Shown here: piece by piece, positions 46,133 through 58,701 of the stretch
Numbering within the stretch: position 1 is the stretch's first letter
How the letters are laid out: every line of letters starts with the position of its first letter
Assembly: GCA_029850585.1 (NCBI GenBank)
Contig: JARCRQ010000030.1
Span: 1 to 64,000, forward strand
From: Sideroxydans sp.
Lineage (GTDB): Bacteria; Pseudomonadota; Gammaproteobacteria; Burkholderiales; Gallionellaceae
Direction of reading: 5' to 3'
DNA: 64,000 nucleotides
Position numbers and translations under genes: made by a program
Notes under the pieces: generated by a model
The model's input: only the letters and a program-made list of their open reading frames with translations
Told to the model about the DNA's origin: nothing
The model's database searches: none

Positions 46133-46966
46133 ATGAAAATCATTCATAGCGTTATTGAATTGCGCGAATTTTTAGCTAGGCAAGCGCGTATTACGTTTGT
46201 GCCGACCATGGGCAATTTGCATCAAGGACACTTAGCTTTAATGCGCCAAGCAAGGCAGCACGGGGCTTGCGTGGTGGCGAGTGTGTTTGTTAATCCGTTG
46301 CAATTTGGCCCCAATGAAGATTTTGAGCGTTATCCGCGCACTTTGCAGGCTGATTGTGAGTTGATGCAAGGCTTGGTGGATGTGGTGTTTGCGCCTAGCG
46401 TGAGCGAGATGTACCCGCTGCCACAAAGTGTGTTTATCGAGCCGCCAGCGATTGCCAATGAGTTATGTGGTGCTGCGCGTCCTGGACATTTTCGTGGCAT
46501 GGCAACGGTGGTGTTGAAGTTGTTGAATATCGTGCAGCCACACGTCGCGTTGTTTGGCAAAAAAGATTATCAGCAGCTGCATATTATTCGCCAGATGGTG
46601 GCGCAATTAAATTTAGCTGTGCAAATTGTCGGTGGCGAAACGGTGCGCGCGGCGGATGGTTTAGCGTTGAGTTCGCGCAATCAATATCTGGATGAAGTAC
46701 AACGCCGCATCGCACCACAGTTGCGCCAGGTTTTATTGAACTTGCGCGACGATTTGTTGCAAGGCGAACAAAACTTTTCACAACTCAGCGCGCACGCCAT
46801 CCAGCAATTAAGTGCGCAAGGTTGGCAGGTCGAGTATGTGTCGCTGCGTAAACAAGCTGATTTGAGTGTGATGAATGCCCTGGTTAATGATGGCGTAATC
46901 GTGGCAGCGGCAAAATTAGGCAGCACGCGGCTATTGGATAACATTGAAGTTTGTCAGGTGCAGTAA
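46133..46966 (+). CDS. panC: Pantothenate synthetase
   Basis: FVPTMGNLHQGHLALMRQAR; VASVFVNPLQFGPNEDFERYPRT; LFGKKDYQQL. Confidence 0.97.
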   Translation: MKIIHSVIELREFLARQARITFVPTMGNLHQGHLALMRQARQHGACVVASVFVNPLQFGPNEDFERYPRTLQADCELMQGLVDVVFAPSVSEMYPLPQSVFIEPPAIANELCGAARPGHFRGMATVVLKLLNIVQPHVALFGKKDYQQLHIIRQMVAQLNLAVQIVGGETVRAADGLALSSRNQYLDEVQRRIAPQLRQVLLNLRDDLLQGEQNFSQLSAHAIQQLSAQGWQVEYVSLRKQADLSVMNALVNDGVIVAAAKLGSTRLLDNIEVCQVQ

Positions 46967-47123
46967 TTACGCTAGGTGTCTCGAAAGATTCAAATATCTA
47001 CCCGCTAAGGGCATCACCACCAAGCTACGCAGCTAAAGCTGCAAGATTGGTGCGAAAAGCGAAGCTAGCCCGCAAGGGGTTTCCCCATGAAACATAGTCG
47101 CATTCGCTCCTGGTTTCATGTGA

Positions 47124-47194
47124 AGGCGCGAACAAAAAATTACGACGACGCATATGGTTGATATGTTAGGAGTAATTTTTTGAGAGCAACAACG
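47124..47194 (+). repeat. ~70-nt structured dispersed repeat, copy 2
   Basis: CAAAAAATTAC...GTAATTTTTTG outer stem and CATAT/ATATG inner stem; aligns with 9051-9120 reverse complement. Confidence 0.8.
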
Positions 47195-47262
47195 CATCGC
47201 GATGAGATTTGGATTTTTCGAGATGCCCTATATAATCCGCGCCCGTTTGAATTGGAGGTTGT

Positions 47263-47643
47263 ATGCAAAGAATCATGTTGAATGCGAAATTGCACCGCGT
47301 GCATGTGACTCACTCCGAGCTGCATTACGAAGGTTCGTGCGCGATAGACGATGATTTGCTGGATGCCGCTGACATATTGGAATATCAAAAAATTGATATT
47401 TATAACGTGACTAACGGCGAGCGATTTTCGACTTACGCGATACGCGCGCAACGCGGCTCAGGTTTGATTTCTGTGAATGGCGCGGCGGCGCATAAGGCGA
47501 ATCCGGGCGACATTTTGATTATTGCCAGCTATGTGATGTTGGATGAAAAAGAGTTGACGGACTTCCATCCTAAGTTGGTCTATGTGGATGAGCGCAATCG
47601 AATTGTCGCGCAGCGCGGCGCGATTCCTGTGCAAGTTGAATAA
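47263..47643 (+). CDS. panD: Aspartate 1-decarboxylase
   Basis: [38 protein letters not shown] (GS cleavage site). Confidence 0.97.
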   Translation: MQRIMLNAKLHRVHVTHSELHYEGSCAIDDDLLDAADILEYQKIDIYNVTNGERFSTYAIRAQRGSGLISVNGAAAHKANPGDILIIASYVMLDEKELTDFHPKLVYVDERNRIVAQRGAIPVQVE

Positions 47644-47729
47644 TAGTATTACTAAATTTTAGAGAGATTCATTGACCAAGGTGTGCTTCGCGGGTAGGAT
47701 TGCGCGCTTTGGTAAATGGCGGATTGGTT

Positions 47730-48488
47730 ATGACGACACGGCGCAAACTCGTAGTTGGGAATTGGAAAATGTTTGGCCGTTTGGCGCGCAACGAAACCCT
47801 GTTAACAGGCGTATTGGCGGGCGTAAAAAGTTTGACTGCTGCGGATTACGCAGTGTGCGTGCCTTACCCATACTTGGCGCAAGCGCAAGCGATGTTGCAA
47901 GGATCAAATATCGCTTGGGGTGCGCAAAATCTTAGTCCCAATGAAGAAGGTGCGTTTACGGGTGCGGTGGCACCCGGTATGTTGGTCGATTTTGCCTGCC
48001 GCTACGTCATCATTGGGCATTCGGAACGTCGTGGTTTGTTCCATGAAAGCAATGAGATTGCAGCGGCAAAATTTGCAGCGGCGCAAGCAGCGGGTTTAAC
48101 GCCAATTTTTTGCGTAGGTGAAACGCTGGCAGAGCGCGAATCAGGTGTGATGGAGCAGGTGATTGCGACTCAGCTGGATGCGATTTTGGTGCGCTTTGGT
48201 GTGGCGGCTTTGCTTAAATCCGTGATTGCTTATGAGCCTGTTTGGGCGATTGGTACAGGCAAGACGGCTTCGCCTGAGCAAGCGCAAGCGGTGCACGCCT
48301 TTATACGTCAGCGTGTCGCGGCGCATGATGCGGCGGTGGCGGTAAAATTATGTATTTTGTACGGCGGCAGCGTAAAGGCTGGCAATGCGGCAGAGTTGTT
48401 TGCGTGTGCTGACATTGATGGTGGTTTGATTGGTGGTGCCTCTTTGGTGGTGGAAGATTTTGTGGCGATTTGTCGCGCTGCGCAGTAG
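47730..48488 (+). CDS. tpiA: Triosephosphate isomerase
   Basis: [46 protein letters not shown]. Confidence 0.97.
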   Translation: MTTRRKLVVGNWKMFGRLARNETLLTGVLAGVKSLTAADYAVCVPYPYLAQAQAMLQGSNIAWGAQNLSPNEEGAFTGAVAPGMLVDFACRYVIIGHSERRGLFHESNEIAAAKFAAAQAAGLTPIFCVGETLAERESGVMEQVIATQLDAILVRFGVAALLKSVIAYEPVWAIGTGKTASPEQAQAVHAFIRQRVAAHDAAVAVKLCILYGGSVKAGNAAELFACADIDGGLIGGASLVVEDFVAICRAAQ

Positions 48489-48510
48489 TGATTAATAGTT
48501 GAGGTGAAAT

Positions 48511-48834
48511 GTGGAAACATTGGTTTGGGTGGTGCATGTGATTACCGCGATAGTGTTAATCGGCTTGGTGTTAGTTCAGCATGGTAAAGGTGCTGACATG
48601 GGCGCGGCGTTCGGTACGGGGTCGGCGGGTGGTTTGTTTGGGTCTAGCGGCTCGGCTAATTTTTTGAGTCGTAGCACGGCGATTGCCGCTGGGGTGTTTT
48701 TTGTCACTAGTTTGTCGCTGACCTATCTGTATTCGCATACCGCGAGTCAGCAAGGTGTGATGGAAAAGCTCGCTGCGCCAGTGGTGCAGGCTGCACCTGT
48801 TGATGCCTCAAAATCAGCAGCGATTCCTAAGTAA
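48511..48834 (+). CDS. secG: Preprotein translocase subunit SecG
   Basis: VIVLIGLVLVQHGKGADMGAAFGTGSAGGLFGSSGSANFLSRSTAI. Confidence 0.95.
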   Translation: METLVWVVHVITAIVLIGLVLVQHGKGADMGAAFGTGSAGGLFGSSGSANFLSRSTAIAAGVFFVTSLSLTYLYSHTASQQGVMEKLAAPVVQAAPVDASKSAAIPK

Positions 48835-48926
48835 GAAAAGCAGGGTTTTGGATTAGAGATTTAGTTAAATGCGATGCTGAGGTTTTTATTCTGTATCGGC
48901 TATCTCGAATCTTTGTAGTTGTTTTT

Positions 48927-49013
<87 letters not shown>

Positions 49014-49094
49014 AATTTATAAGCTGATGCGTATTACGCACAGTAATTTTAAGGCTAGCTCTATCTACGGAGTTAGCGCAGAGGAGGAAGCTCA

Positions 49095-49451
49095 ATGTTG
49101 GAAAACTATTTTCCGGTGCTGTTGTTTATCTGCGTCGGTTTGGCTGTCGGTGTCGTGCCTGTTATTTTGGGCAAGCTAGTCGCGCCTAATCGTCCTGATA
49201 GTAAAAAGCTCTCTCCTTACGAGTGTGGCTTTGAAGCCTTTGAAGATGCGCGGATGAAGTTCGACGTGCGTTATTATTTGGTCGCCATCCTGTTTATTCT
49301 GTTTGATCTCGAAATTGCATTCTTATTTCCTTGGGCGATTGTGCTCAAGGAAATTGGCATGTTCGGCTTTATTTCCATGATGATATTTTTGGCGATTTTG
49401 GTCGTCGGTTTTATCTACGAGTGGATGAAAGGGGCATTGGAATGGGAATAG
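49095..49451 (+). CDS. nuoA: NADH-quinone oxidoreductase subunit A
   Basis: Complex I subunit A motifs; first gene of the operon. Confidence 0.96.
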   Translation: MLENYFPVLLFICVGLAVGVVPVILGKLVAPNRPDSKKLSPYECGFEAFEDARMKFDVRYYLVAILFILFDLEIAFLFPWAIVLKEIGMFGFISMMIFLAILVVGFIYEWMKGALEWE

Positions 49452-49918
49452 AAGGCATCTTGGAAAAAGGCGTAGTCACAACTACGCTGGACACCATTAT
49501 CAATTACACCCGCACGGGTTCTCTGTGGCCGATGACGTTTGGTTTGGCGTGTTGCGCGGTGGAGATGATGCAAGCGGGTGCGTCGCGCTACGACTTGGAT
49601 CGTTTTGGTGTGGTGTTTCGTCCTAGTCCACGTCAGTCTGATGTGATGATTGTGGCGGGCACGCTGTGTAACAAAATGGCTCCCGCGCTGCGCAAGGTTT
49701 ACGACCAGATGGCTGAGCCGCGTTGGGTTATCTCGATGGGGTCGTGTGCGAATGGTGGCGGTTACTACCACTATTCCTACTCGGTGGTGCGCGGTTGCGA
49801 TCGCATCGTCCCCGTCGATATTTATGTGCCAGGTTGTCCTCCTACGGCTGAAGCCTTGCTGTACGGCATTATTCAGTTGCAAAACAAAATCAAACGTACC
49901 AATACCATTGCGCGATAG
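49442..49918 (+). CDS. nuoB: NADH-quinone oxidoreductase subunit B
   Basis: [57 protein letters not shown] at 49442. Confidence 0.98.
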   Translation: MGIEGILEKGVVTTTLDTIINYTRTGSLWPMTFGLACCAVEMMQAGASRYDLDRFGVVFRPSPRQSDVMIVAGTLCNKMAPALRKVYDQMAEPRWVISMGSCANGGGYYHYSYSVVRGCDRIVPVDIYVPGCPPTAEALLYGIIQLQNKIKRTNTIAR

Positions 49919-49925
49919 GGTCAAT

Positions 49926-50552
49926 ATGAGTGCTGATTTGTGTGATATGCATGACAAAAAGTTGTTTGCGCTGCAAGAAAATCTAGCCAGTCATTTTGCT
50001 GGTCAAATTGTGAGTTCCACGATTGAGTTGTGTGAGCTGACCTTGGTGGTACGTGCGGCGGATTTGCTGCAAGTTTTTACCCAATTACGTGACACGGCAG
50101 GTTTTTGTTTCGAGCAAATGATGGATTTGTGCGGCATGGACTATTTAGATTATGGCGATGGCGCATGGACAGGCAAACGCTTTGCGGTTGTATATCACTT
50201 GATGTCGGTGTCGCTCAATCAGCGTCTGCGCGTACGCGTTTTTGCCGAAGAAGATGCATTCCCTGTGTTGCCCTCGTTGACTAATGTGTGGTCATGCGCA
50301 AATTGGTTTGAGCGCGAAGCCTTTGACTTGTACGGCATCGTGTTTACAGGTCACCCAGACTTGCGTCGCTTGCTAACCGACTATGGTTTTGTCGGCAATC
50401 CCTTCCGTAAAGATTTCCCTTTATCAGGTCATGTCGAAATGAAATACGACCCCTCACAACAGCGTGTGGTCTATCAACCTGTGTCGATAGAAGCGCGTGA
50501 AGTCACCCCGCGCATCGTGCGTGATGAGCTGTACGGCTCGGTTCGAGGATAA
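49926..50552 (+). CDS. nuoC: NADH-quinone oxidoreductase subunit C
   Basis: [53 protein letters not shown] at 49926. Confidence 0.97.
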   Translation: MSADLCDMHDKKLFALQENLASHFAGQIVSSTIELCELTLVVRAADLLQVFTQLRDTAGFCFEQMMDLCGMDYLDYGDGAWTGKRFAVVYHLMSVSLNQRLRVRVFAEEDAFPVLPSLTNVWSCANWFEREAFDLYGIVFTGHPDLRRLLTDYGFVGNPFRKDFPLSGHVEMKYDPSQQRVVYQPVSIEAREVTPRIVRDELYGSVRG

Positions 50553-50556
50553 CAAC

Positions 50557-50676
50557 ATGGCTGAGATTAAGAATTACACAATGAATTTTAGTTACGGCGT
50601 AACGCTGGCTGCGCAAGCATTAGCCTGCACTGAAATTAATTGTGAACGCGCGTTGCAAATCGTCGGAGGTATCTAA
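50557..50676 (+). other. 39-codon micro-ORF duplicating the NuoD N-terminus
   Basis: [11 protein letters not shown] + [28 protein letters not shown]; first 33 nt identical to the nuoD start at 50681. Confidence 0.85.
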
Positions 50677-50680
50677 CGCT

Positions 50681-51934
50681 ATGGCTGAGATTAAGAATTA
50701 CACAATGAATTTTGGCCCTCAGCACCCTGCCGCGCACGGCGTGCTGCGCTTGGTGTTGGAGTTGGATGGTGAGGTGATTGAACGCGCCGATCCGCACATT
50801 GGTTTGCTGCACCGCGCGACTGAAAAACTCGCTGAACACAAAACTTTTTTGCAGTCTGTGCCCTACATGGATCGCCTCGACTATGTGTCGATGATGTCTA
50901 ACGAACACGCGTATGTAATGGCGATTGAAAAGCTGGCGGGCATTGATGTGCCCTTGCGTGCGCAATACATCCGCGTGATGTTCGATGAAATTACCCGCGT
51001 GCTGAATCACTTGCTGTGGTTGGGCGCGCACGGTTTGGACATCGGCGCGATGACCATGTTTTTGTATTGCTTCCGCGAACGCGAAGATTTGATGGACGTG
51101 TATGAAGCAGCTTCGGGTGCGCGTTTGCACGCGGCTTATTATCGTCCGGGTGGTGTGTATCGCGACTTGCCTGATCGTATGCCGCAATACCAAGCCTCGA
51201 AAATTCACAACGCCGCAGCCGTGGCGAAGATGAATGAAAATCGTCAAGGTTCAGTGTTGGATTTCATCGGCGATTTCGCCAAGCGTTTTCCTAAGTGCAT
51301 CGACGAATACGAAACGCTGCTGACCGACAACCGTATCTGGAAACAGCGCACCGTGGGTATTGGTGTGGTCACCCCAGAACGCGCACTGGCATTGGGTTTT
51401 TCAGGGCCGATGTTGCGTGGTTCAGGTATCGAGTGGGATTTGCGCAAGAAGCAGCCTTACGAAGTGTATGACCGTTTGGATTTCGATATTCCCGTCGGTA
51501 AAACAGGTGACTCTTACGACCGTTATTTAGTGCGCGTCGAAGAAATGAGGCAAAGCAATCGCATCATCGAGCAATGCGTGACTTGGCTGAAAGCTAATCC
51601 GGGTCCGGTGATTACCGCTAACCATAAATTCTCTCCGCCGAATCGTGTGGCGATGAAAGAGAACATGGAAGAGCTGATTCACCATTTCAAATTATTTACC
51701 GAAGGGATGCATGTTCCAGCAGGTGAGGCGTATGCCGCTGTGGAACATCCTAAAGGTGAGTTTGGTATTTACTTGGTTTCAGACGGCGCGAACAAGCCGT
51801 ATCGCATGAAAATCCGCGCACCGGGTTTTGCTCACTTAGCCGCTTTGGATGAAATGGCGCGCGGTCACATGATCGCCGACGTAGTCACCATTATCGGTAC
51901 TCAAGACATCGTTTTCGGAGAGATAGACCGCTAA
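50681..51934 (+). CDS. nuoD: NADH-quinone oxidoreductase subunit D
   Basis: [50 protein letters not shown]. Confidence 0.98.
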   Translation: MAEIKNYTMNFGPQHPAAHGVLRLVLELDGEVIERADPHIGLLHRATEKLAEHKTFLQSVPYMDRLDYVSMMSNEHAYVMAIEKLAGIDVPLRAQYIRVMFDEITRVLNHLLWLGAHGLDIGAMTMFLYCFREREDLMDVYEAASGARLHAAYYRPGGVYRDLPDRMPQYQASKIHNAAAVAKMNENRQGSVLDFIGDFAKRFPKCIDEYETLLTDNRIWKQRTVGIGVVTPERALALGFSGPMLRGSGIEWDLRKKQPYEVYDRLDFDIPVGKTGDSYDRYLVRVEEMRQSNRIIEQCVTWLKANPGPVITANHKFSPPNRVAMKENMEELIHHFKLFTEGMHVPAGEAYAAVEHPKGEFGIYLVSDGANKPYRMKIRAPGFAHLAALDEMARGHMIADVVTIIGTQDIVFGEIDR

Positions 51935-52410
51935 TGTTATCCGCATCCATACAAGACTTAATCAACCGCGAGTTGATTAAATATCCCGCCGACCAAAAGC
52001 AATCCGCCGTGATGGCCGCCTTGCGTTTTGTGCAAGATGAAAAAGGTTGGATTTCTAACGATGACATGACCGATGTTGCCGCCTTTTTAGGCATGGCGCA
52101 CATGGCGGTGTATGAAGTCGCGACCTTCTATCACATGTACAACTTAAAGCCTATGGGTAAGCACACTTTGACGGTGTGCACCAATCTGTCTTGCACCTTG
52201 TGCGGCGCGTTGGACACGGTGAAATACATCGAAAGCAAGCTGGGTATTGGCATTGGCGAAGTGACTGCTGATGGCAAATTTGGCTTGCGCGAAGGTGAGT
52301 GTATGGGCGCATGTATCGAAGCACCCTTGCTCACGGTGAGCAACAAAAAATTATGCGGTCGTATGACTGAACAAAAAATTGATGCACTGTTGGCGGAGCT
52401 AGGCAAATGA
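51934..52410 (+). CDS. nuoE: NADH-quinone oxidoreductase subunit E
   Basis: [11 protein letters not shown]...[16 protein letters not shown]. Confidence 0.97.
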   Translation: MLSASIQDLINRELIKYPADQKQSAVMAALRFVQDEKGWISNDDMTDVAAFLGMAHMAVYEVATFYHMYNLKPMGKHTLTVCTNLSCTLCGALDTVKYIESKLGIGIGEVTADGKFGLREGECMGACIEAPLLTVSNKKLCGRMTEQKIDALLAELGK

Positions 52411-53675
52411 CGCGCGGACCAGTTACTCAAACCACCATGGATTTTGACGAGCCGTGGACACTCGCCAATTATCTAAAAGTCGGCGGCTACAGCGCGCTGC
52501 GCAAAATTCTCACCGAGAAAATTTCCCCTGAAACCATCATCTCTGAAGTGAAAACTTCCGCTCTGCGCGGACGTGGTGGTGCGGGTTTCCCAACAGGCTT
52601 GAAGTGGAGCTTTATGCCACGCGGTTTTGCCGGCGATAAATACATCGTGTGCAATTCAGACGAAGGCGAGCCTGGTACTTGCAAAGACTGGGACATCATG
52701 CGTTACAACCCGCATGTGCTTATCGAAGGTATGGCGATTGCCGCTTATACGATGGGTGTCAAGGTTGGCTACAACTATGTGCATGGCGAAATTTTTGAAG
52801 CCTATGAGCGCATGGAAGCAGCAGGCGAAGAAGCGCGCGCGGCGGGTTTTATGGGCAAAGACATCATGGGTATGGGCTTTGATTTCGAGCTGCATAACCA
52901 CTTAGGTTACGGCGCGTACATCTGCGGTGAAGAAACCGCTTTGCTCGAATCTATCGAAGGCAAAAAAGGTCAGCCGCGCTTTAAGCCGCCGTTCCCTGCC
53001 AGCTTCGGTTTGTACGGCAAACCCACCACGATTAACAACACCGAAACCTTCGCCAGCATTCCCTACATCATCAATCACGGTGGTCAGGCGTTCTTGGAAA
53101 TCGGCAAGCCTAACAATGGCGGCACGAAACTATTTTCCGTGTCAGGTCATGTCAATAATCCAGGCAATTTTGAAGTGCCTATGGGTACGCCGTTTGCCAA
53201 GCTGCTAGAAATGGCGGGCGGGGTACGTCATGGTCATAAGCTCAAAGCGGTGATTCCTGGCGGCTCGTCTATGCCAGTTTTGACGGGCGCGACCATGATG
53301 GATTTGACCATGGATTACGACTCGATACAGAAGGCGGGTTCGGGCTTGGGCAGCGGTGCGGTGATCATCATGGATGAGACTACTTGCATGGTGCGCGCAC
53401 TGGAACGCTTGTCGTATTTCTACTACGAAGAGTCGTGCGGACAATGCACGCCGTGTCGCGAAGGTACGGGCTGGTTATATCGCATCGTGCATCGCATCGA
53501 ACACGGTCAAGGCAAACCAGAAGACTTAGATTTGTTGCTCAGCATCGGCGAAAACATCGCGGGTCGTACCATTTGCGCACTCGGCGAAGCAGCCGTTTGG
53601 CCAGTGCAAGGGATGTTGAAAAACTTCCGTGACGAATTTGAATATCACATCGAACACAAGCGTTGCTTGGTGTAA
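52407..53675 (+). CDS. nuoF: NADH-quinone oxidoreductase subunit F
   Basis: [44 protein letters not shown]. Confidence 0.98.
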   Translation: MTRGPVTQTTMDFDEPWTLANYLKVGGYSALRKILTEKISPETIISEVKTSALRGRGGAGFPTGLKWSFMPRGFAGDKYIVCNSDEGEPGTCKDWDIMRYNPHVLIEGMAIAAYTMGVKVGYNYVHGEIFEAYERMEAAGEEARAAGFMGKDIMGMGFDFELHNHLGYGAYICGEETALLESIEGKKGQPRFKPPFPASFGLYGKPTTINNTETFASIPYIINHGGQAFLEIGKPNNGGTKLFSVSGHVNNPGNFEVPMGTPFAKLLEMAGGVRHGHKLKAVIPGGSSMPVLTGATMMDLTMDYDSIQKAGSGLGSGAVIIMDETTCMVRALERLSYFYYEESCGQCTPCREGTGWLYRIVHRIEHGQGKPEDLDLLLSIGENIAGRTICALGEAAVWPVQGMLKNFRDEFEYHIEHKRCLV

Positions 53676-53692
53676 TCGACGGGCGAACTGAC

Positions 53693-56038
53693 ATGATAAA
53701 ACTCGAAATTGACGGCAAAGTAATTGAGACCGCAAAAGGCTCGATGGTGATACAGGCGGCGCAAGCGGCAGGTATTTACATCCCGCATTTTTGCTATCAC
53801 AAAAAATTATCCATCGCGGCAAATTGCCGTATGTGCTTGGTCGAAGTAGAAAAAGCCCCTAAGCCTTTGCCTGCTTGTGCTACGCCCGCTGCGGAAGGGA
53901 TGAAAGTTCATACCCATTCCGAAATGGCGGTTAAAGCGCAAAAAGGCGTGATGGAATTTTTGCTGATTAACCATCCGCTCGATTGCCCGATTTGCGATCA
54001 AGGTGGCGAATGTCAGTTGCAAGATTTGGCAGTCGGTTATGGCGGCGGCGAATCGCGCTACCAAGAAGGCAAGCGCGTGGTCGAACATAAGTCGATTGGC
54101 GAATTGGTTTCGACCGAAGAAATGTCGCGCTGTATTCATTGCACCCGCTGCGTGCGCTTCGGTCAAGAAATCGCAGGCGTGATGGAGCTGGGTATGGCGT
54201 TCCGTGGCGAGAATGCTGAAATTATGAGCTTCGTCAATAGCACCGTGGATTCAGAGCTATCGGGCAATATGATTGATTTGTGTCCCGTCGGTGCATTGAC
54301 TAGCAAGCCATTCCGCTACACCGCGCGTTCATGGGAATTGTCGCGTCGTAAGTCGGTCAGCCCGCATGATGGCTTAGGTTCTAACCTCGCACTGCACACC
54401 AAAGACAACAAAGTCGCGCGCGTCGTTCCGATTGAAAACGAAGCCCTGAACGAATGTTGGTTGTCAGACAAAGATCGCTTCAGTTACGAAGGCTTGAATG
54501 CACCTGAGCGTTTGACTAAACCGATGCTCAAGCAAGACGGCAAATGGATAGAAGTCGAATGGCAAGCTGCGTTGGAATATGTCGCGAATGGCTTGCGTCA
54601 AATTGCCACGTCAGCGGGTGCGCAACACATCGCCGCATTGGCAACCCCACACAGCACTTTAGAAGAGCTCGCGCTGTTGCAAAAATTGCTGCGCGGCATC
54701 GGTAGCGACAACGTCGATTTCCGTTTGCGTCAGTCTGATTTCAGTGCCGATGGACATCGTGCGGGCGTGCCGAATTTAGGCATGGCGATTGATGATTTGA
54801 ATACCCGCGATCGTTTCTTAGTGGTTGGGAGTTTCTTGCGCAAAGACCATCCGCTGTTGGCGCAACGCATCCGCATGGCAGTCAAAGCGGGCGCGCAAGC
54901 TAACGTCATTCATGCGGCAAAAGATGACTTGCTGATGCCGATTGCTAATCAAATTATCGCTGCGCCTAGCGACATGCTGAACGAATTAGCGCAAGTATTG
55001 AAAGCCTTGGCAGCGATTAAAAACGTGGCGTTGAGTGCCGATGCGCAAGCGGCTGTGGCGCATGTTGCAGTGAGTGCGGCGGCGCAAGCCATCGCGCAAA
55101 GTTTAAGTAGCGGTGAGCGCGTGGCGGTGTTGTTGGGCAACTTCGCTCAGCAACATCCACAAGCCACGCAGCTGGCTTTAATCGCGCAACAAATTGCCAC
55201 GCTGAGCAACGCCAGTTTTGGTTATTTGGGCGAAGCGGCAAACAGCGTGGGCGGCTATGTTGCCAACGCTGTACCAAGTGCGGCTGGCATGAACGCCGCG
55301 CAAATGTTGGCACAACCACGCAAAGCATATCTGCTGTTAAACGTCGAAGCCGAATTGGATATGCACGATAGCCAGCAAGCGATTGCGGCGATGCAGTCTG
55401 CTGATATGGTAGTGGCGATGAGTGCTTATAAACACCATGCCAGCAGCTATGCCGACGTGATGTTGCCGATTGCACCGTTCACAGAAACGTCCGGCACGTT
55501 TATCAATACGGCTGGTTTGGCGCAAAGTTTTAAGGGCGCGGTGAAGCCTTTAGGTGACGCGCGTCCGGCTTGGAAAGTGTTGCGCGTGTTGGGTAATTTG
55601 CTCGATGTGGCAGGCTTTGATTACGACAGTTCGGAAGCGGTGCGCGATGAAGTGTTGGCGACTTACAACATGGCAAGTTTGAACAACGGCATGACGGGCG
55701 TTGCGCTGCAAGCGGCTAATGCTGCAAAAAATAATGGCGTGCAACGCGTCAGTCATGTGCCGATTTACAGCAGCGATGCGCTAGTACGACGTGCTGCGTC
55801 TTTGCAAAAAACCAATGATGCGGCAACGCCAGTGGTGCTGATGCACAGCAGCGAATTAGCTAAGTTAGGCGTGCTGGCAGGGCATCGCGTGAAAGTCACG
55901 CAAGGCACAGGCAGTGTGACTTTGCAGATTGCTAGCGACGATGCGCAGCCGCTCAATACCGCGCGGGTCGCCGCAGGTCATGCCGCCACAGCGGCACTGG
56001 GTGCGATGTTTGGAACACTTACCGTGGAGCGTGCATGA
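53693..56038 (+). CDS. nuoG: NADH-quinone oxidoreductase subunit G
   Basis: [53 protein letters not shown]. Confidence 0.98.
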   Translation: MIKLEIDGKVIETAKGSMVIQAAQAAGIYIPHFCYHKKLSIAANCRMCLVEVEKAPKPLPACATPAAEGMKVHTHSEMAVKAQKGVMEFLLINHPLDCPICDQGGECQLQDLAVGYGGGESRYQEGKRVVEHKSIGELVSTEEMSRCIHCTRCVRFGQEIAGVMELGMAFRGENAEIMSFVNSTVDSELSGNMIDLCPVGALTSKPFRYTARSWELSRRKSVSPHDGLGSNLALHTKDNKVARVVPIENEALNECWLSDKDRFSYEGLNAPERLTKPMLKQDGKWIEVEWQAALEYVANGLRQIATSAGAQHIAALATPHSTLEELALLQKLLRGIGSDNVDFRLRQSDFSADGHRAGVPNLGMAIDDLNTRDRFLVVGSFLRKDHPLLAQRIRMAVKAGAQANVIHAAKDDLLMPIANQIIAAPSDMLNELAQVLKALAAIKNVALSADAQAAVAHVAVSAAAQAIAQSLSSGERVAVLLGNFAQQHPQATQLALIAQQIATLSNASFGYLGEAANSVGGYVANAVPSAAGMNAAQMLAQPRKAYLLLNVEAELDMHDSQQAIAAMQSADMVVAMSAYKHHASSYADVMLPIAPFTETSGTFINTAGLAQSFKGAVKPLGDARPAWKVLRVLGNLLDVAGFDYDSSEAVRDEVLATYNMASLNNGMTGVALQAANAAKNNGVQRVSHVPIYSSDALVRRAASLQKTNDAATPVVLMHSSELAKLGVLAGHRVKVTQGTGSVTLQIASDDAQPLNTARVAAGHAATAALGAMFGTLTVERA

Positions 56039-57138
56039 TGATGGATTACATCAATCAATTAGGCGGTAACTTTTTTGGCTCGTATTGGGCTCCGATTTGG
56101 CTGACCACTTGGACGCTGCTCAAAATCGTTTTAATCGTTGCTCCCTTGATGGGCGCGGTGGCGTATTTGACTTTGGCAGAACGTAAAGTCATCGGCTGGA
56201 TGCAAATTCGTATTGGTCCGAATCGCGTCGGTTATTTTGGTTTGCTGCAACCGTTAGCGGACGGGATTAAATTATTGATGAAAGAAATTATCGTCCCGAC
56301 GGGCTCGAATAAATTTTTGTTTATCTTGGCGCCCATCATGGCGTTGATGCCCGCCTTAGCGGCGTGGGCAGTGATTCCGTTTAACGCAGAAATGATGTTG
56401 TCGAATGCCAATGCGGGGCTGTTGTACATTTTGGCGATGACCTCGCTAGGCGTGTACGGCGTGATTATTGCGGGCTGGGCATCCAATTCTAAGTACGCAT
56501 TTTTGGGCGCGTTGCGTTCAGCGGCGCAGATTGTTTCCTACGAAATTGCCATGGGCTTCGCGCTGGTGTGTGTGTTGATGGCGGCGCAGAGCTTGAACTT
56601 GGGCGACATTGTGCGCGGTCAGCAAGTACATGCCGCGATGACTGATTCTGGTTCTATAGCGCATGGTTGGTATTGGCTTGTGTCTGTGTTTCCTTTCTTG
56701 AACTGGTACATTATTCCGCTGTTCCCCATGTTTATGGTGTATCTGATTTCGGGCGTAGCAGAAGCCAACCGCGCACCGTTCGACGTGGCCGAAGGCGAGT
56801 CCGAAATCGTGGCAGGTTTCCATGTGGAATACTCAGGCATGACCTTCGCGCTGTTCTTCTTGGCGGAATACGCCAACATGATTTTGATTGCCTTCTTGAC
56901 CTCGATTATGTTTATGGGCGGCTGGTTATCACCGTTGCCATTCTTGCCTGACAGTGTGGTGTGGCTGTTGGCAAAAGTCTCCTTTGTGTTGTTCTTGTTT
57001 TTGTGGTTTCGCGCGACCTTCCCGCGTTACCGTTATGACCAATTGATGCGCTTGGGTTGGAAAGTATTTATCCCGCTGGCAATTGTTTGGGTCGTAGTAG
57101 TTGGCGCGTGGATGCAAACCTCGTTGTGGGTTTGGTAA
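56035..57138 (+). CDS. nuoH: NADH-quinone oxidoreductase subunit H
   Basis: [60 protein letters not shown]. Confidence 0.98.
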   Translation: MMMDYINQLGGNFFGSYWAPIWLTTWTLLKIVLIVAPLMGAVAYLTLAERKVIGWMQIRIGPNRVGYFGLLQPLADGIKLLMKEIIVPTGSNKFLFILAPIMALMPALAAWAVIPFNAEMMLSNANAGLLYILAMTSLGVYGVIIAGWASNSKYAFLGALRSAAQIVSYEIAMGFALVCVLMAAQSLNLGDIVRGQQVHAAMTDSGSIAHGWYWLVSVFPFLNWYIIPLFPMFMVYLISGVAEANRAPFDVAEGESEIVAGFHVEYSGMTFALFFLAEYANMILIAFLTSIMFMGGWLSPLPFLPDSVVWLLAKVSFVLFLFLWFRATFPRYRYDQLMRLGWKVFIPLAIVWVVVVGAWMQTSLWVW

Positions 57139-57147
57139 ACGGCGGAG

Positions 57148-57642
57148 ATGACCATGGAAAAAATTAAGTATTACTTTAAGACCTTTTTGCTGTTTGAGTT
57201 GCTCAAGGGTATGGCGTTGACGGGACGTTATATGTTTGCGCGCAAAATCACCGTGCAATTCCCGGAAGAAAAGACCCCGCAAAGCGCGCGTTTTCGTGGC
57301 TTGCACGCACAACGTCGTTATGCCAATGGCGAAGAGCGTTGCATCGGTTGCAAATTATGCGAAGCGGTGTGTCCTGCGTTGGCAATCAAAATCGAAGTCG
57401 CCGAACGTGCCGACGGTACACGTCGCACTACGCAATACGATATTGATTTGACCAAGTGTATTTTCTGCGGCTTTTGCGAAGAATCTTGCCCAGTCGATGC
57501 GATTGTAGAAACGCGTATTTTTGAATATCACGGCGAGAAAAAAGGCGATTTGTATTACACCAAACCGATGCTGTTAGCCATCGGCGATAAATACGAAGCG
57601 CAGATTGCCAAAGATCGCGCCGAAGACGCGCAGTACCGATAG
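57148..57642 (+). CDS. nuoI: NADH-quinone oxidoreductase subunit I
   Basis: Two 4Fe-4S motifs [12 protein letters not shown] and [12 protein letters not shown]. Confidence 0.98.
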   Translation: MTMEKIKYYFKTFLLFELLKGMALTGRYMFARKITVQFPEEKTPQSARFRGLHAQRRYANGEERCIGCKLCEAVCPALAIKIEVAERADGTRRTTQYDIDLTKCIFCGFCEESCPVDAIVETRIFEYHGEKKGDLYYTKPMLLAIGDKYEAQIAKDRAEDAQYR

Positions 57643-57694
57643 GGGTAAGTGGGGCGGCACTTGCGTGCCTGAGTGGAAAACACACCGCGCTCCG

Positions 57695-57736
57695 ACTGAC
57701 CACTAACGACTGACCAGATTCACCACCTCCCAGTTT
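57695..57736. repeat. 7-nt-period intergenic repeat (nuoI/nuoJ spacer)
   Basis: ACTGACC|ACTAACG|ACTGACC|AGATTCA|CCACCTC|CCAGTTT. Confidence 0.6.
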
Positions 57737-57750
57737 CTAAAGGAAGCCAG

Positions 57751-58359
57751 ATGAACTTTACCGATATTGTTTTTTATGTGTTTGCCGCCATCACGGTGTT
57801 TGCCGCGATGGGCGTGATTACCGCGCGTAATCCTGTTAACGCAGCCTTGTTTTTGGTGCTGGCATTTTGTAGCGCGTCAGGCATTTGGATGCTGCTCGAA
57901 GCGGAGTTTTTATCCATCGTGTTGGTGCTGGTGTATGTCGGTGCGGTGATGGTGTTGTTCTTGTTTGTGGTGATGATGCTGGACATCAATTTAGTGCGTC
58001 TGCGTGAAGGTTTCTGGCGTTGGTTTCCGTTCGGCGCAGGCTTGGCGGGGCTGATGGTATTCGAGATGATTTATGTGTTGGGCGCGCGCCAAACTCAGGC
58101 GACTGCCAACGCGGTAGTGCATCCCGCTAACTACAGCAATACCAAAGAATTAGGTCGTTTGATTTACACCGATTATGTCTATCCTTTCGAGCTGGCAGCG
58201 GTGTTGCTGTTGGTGGCGATGGTGGCGGCGATTGCGTTAACACTGCGTCGTCGTGTCGGGGTGAAGACGCAAGATGTATCGACACAAGTGCAAGTTCAAG
58301 CCGCCGATCGCGTGCGCATCGTCAAAGACATGCGCGACGGACACACCAATACCAAATAA
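57751..58359 (+). CDS. nuoJ: NADH-quinone oxidoreductase subunit J
   Basis: [55 protein letters not shown]. Confidence 0.97.
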   Translation: MNFTDIVFYVFAAITVFAAMGVITARNPVNAALFLVLAFCSASGIWMLLEAEFLSIVLVLVYVGAVMVLFLFVVMMLDINLVRLREGFWRWFPFGAGLAGLMVFEMIYVLGARQTQATANAVVHPANYSNTKELGRLIYTDYVYPFELAAVLLLVAMVAAIALTLRRRVGVKTQDVSTQVQVQAADRVRIVKDMRDGHTNTK

Positions 58360-58393
58360 GCCTCGCGCAAAATTCTTTAGGGAGAGAGTACTC

Positions 58394-58699
58394 ATGTTGA
58401 CGCTGTCACATTATTTAGTTCTGAGCGCGGTGTTGTTTGCCATTAGCGTGGTCGGGATTTTCTTGAATCGTAAAAATGTCATCGTGTTATTGATGTCGAT
58501 CGAGCTGATGTTGCTCGCAGTGAATACCAACTTTGTGGCGTTCTCACATTATTTGAACGACACGGCAGGGCAAGTTTTCGTGTTTTTTATTCTCACCGTT
58601 GCCGCCGCTGAAGCCGCAATCGGCTTGGCAATTCTGGTGGTGTTGTTCCGTAATTTACGCACTATTAACGTCGATGATCTCGGCAGCTTGAGAGGTTAA
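58394..58699 (+). CDS. nuoK: NADH-quinone oxidoreductase subunit K
   Basis: [54 protein letters not shown] at 58394. Confidence 0.97.
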   Translation: MLTLSHYLVLSAVLFAISVVGIFLNRKNVIVLLMSIELMLLAVNTNFVAFSHYLNDTAGQVFVFFILTVAAAEAAIGLAILVVLFRNLRTINVDDLGSLRG

Positions 58700-58701
58700 A
58701 G

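Noticed and set aside
53807-54166. 119-aa minus ORF within nuoG
   Set aside because: Shadow frame of the Fe-S region of NuoG.
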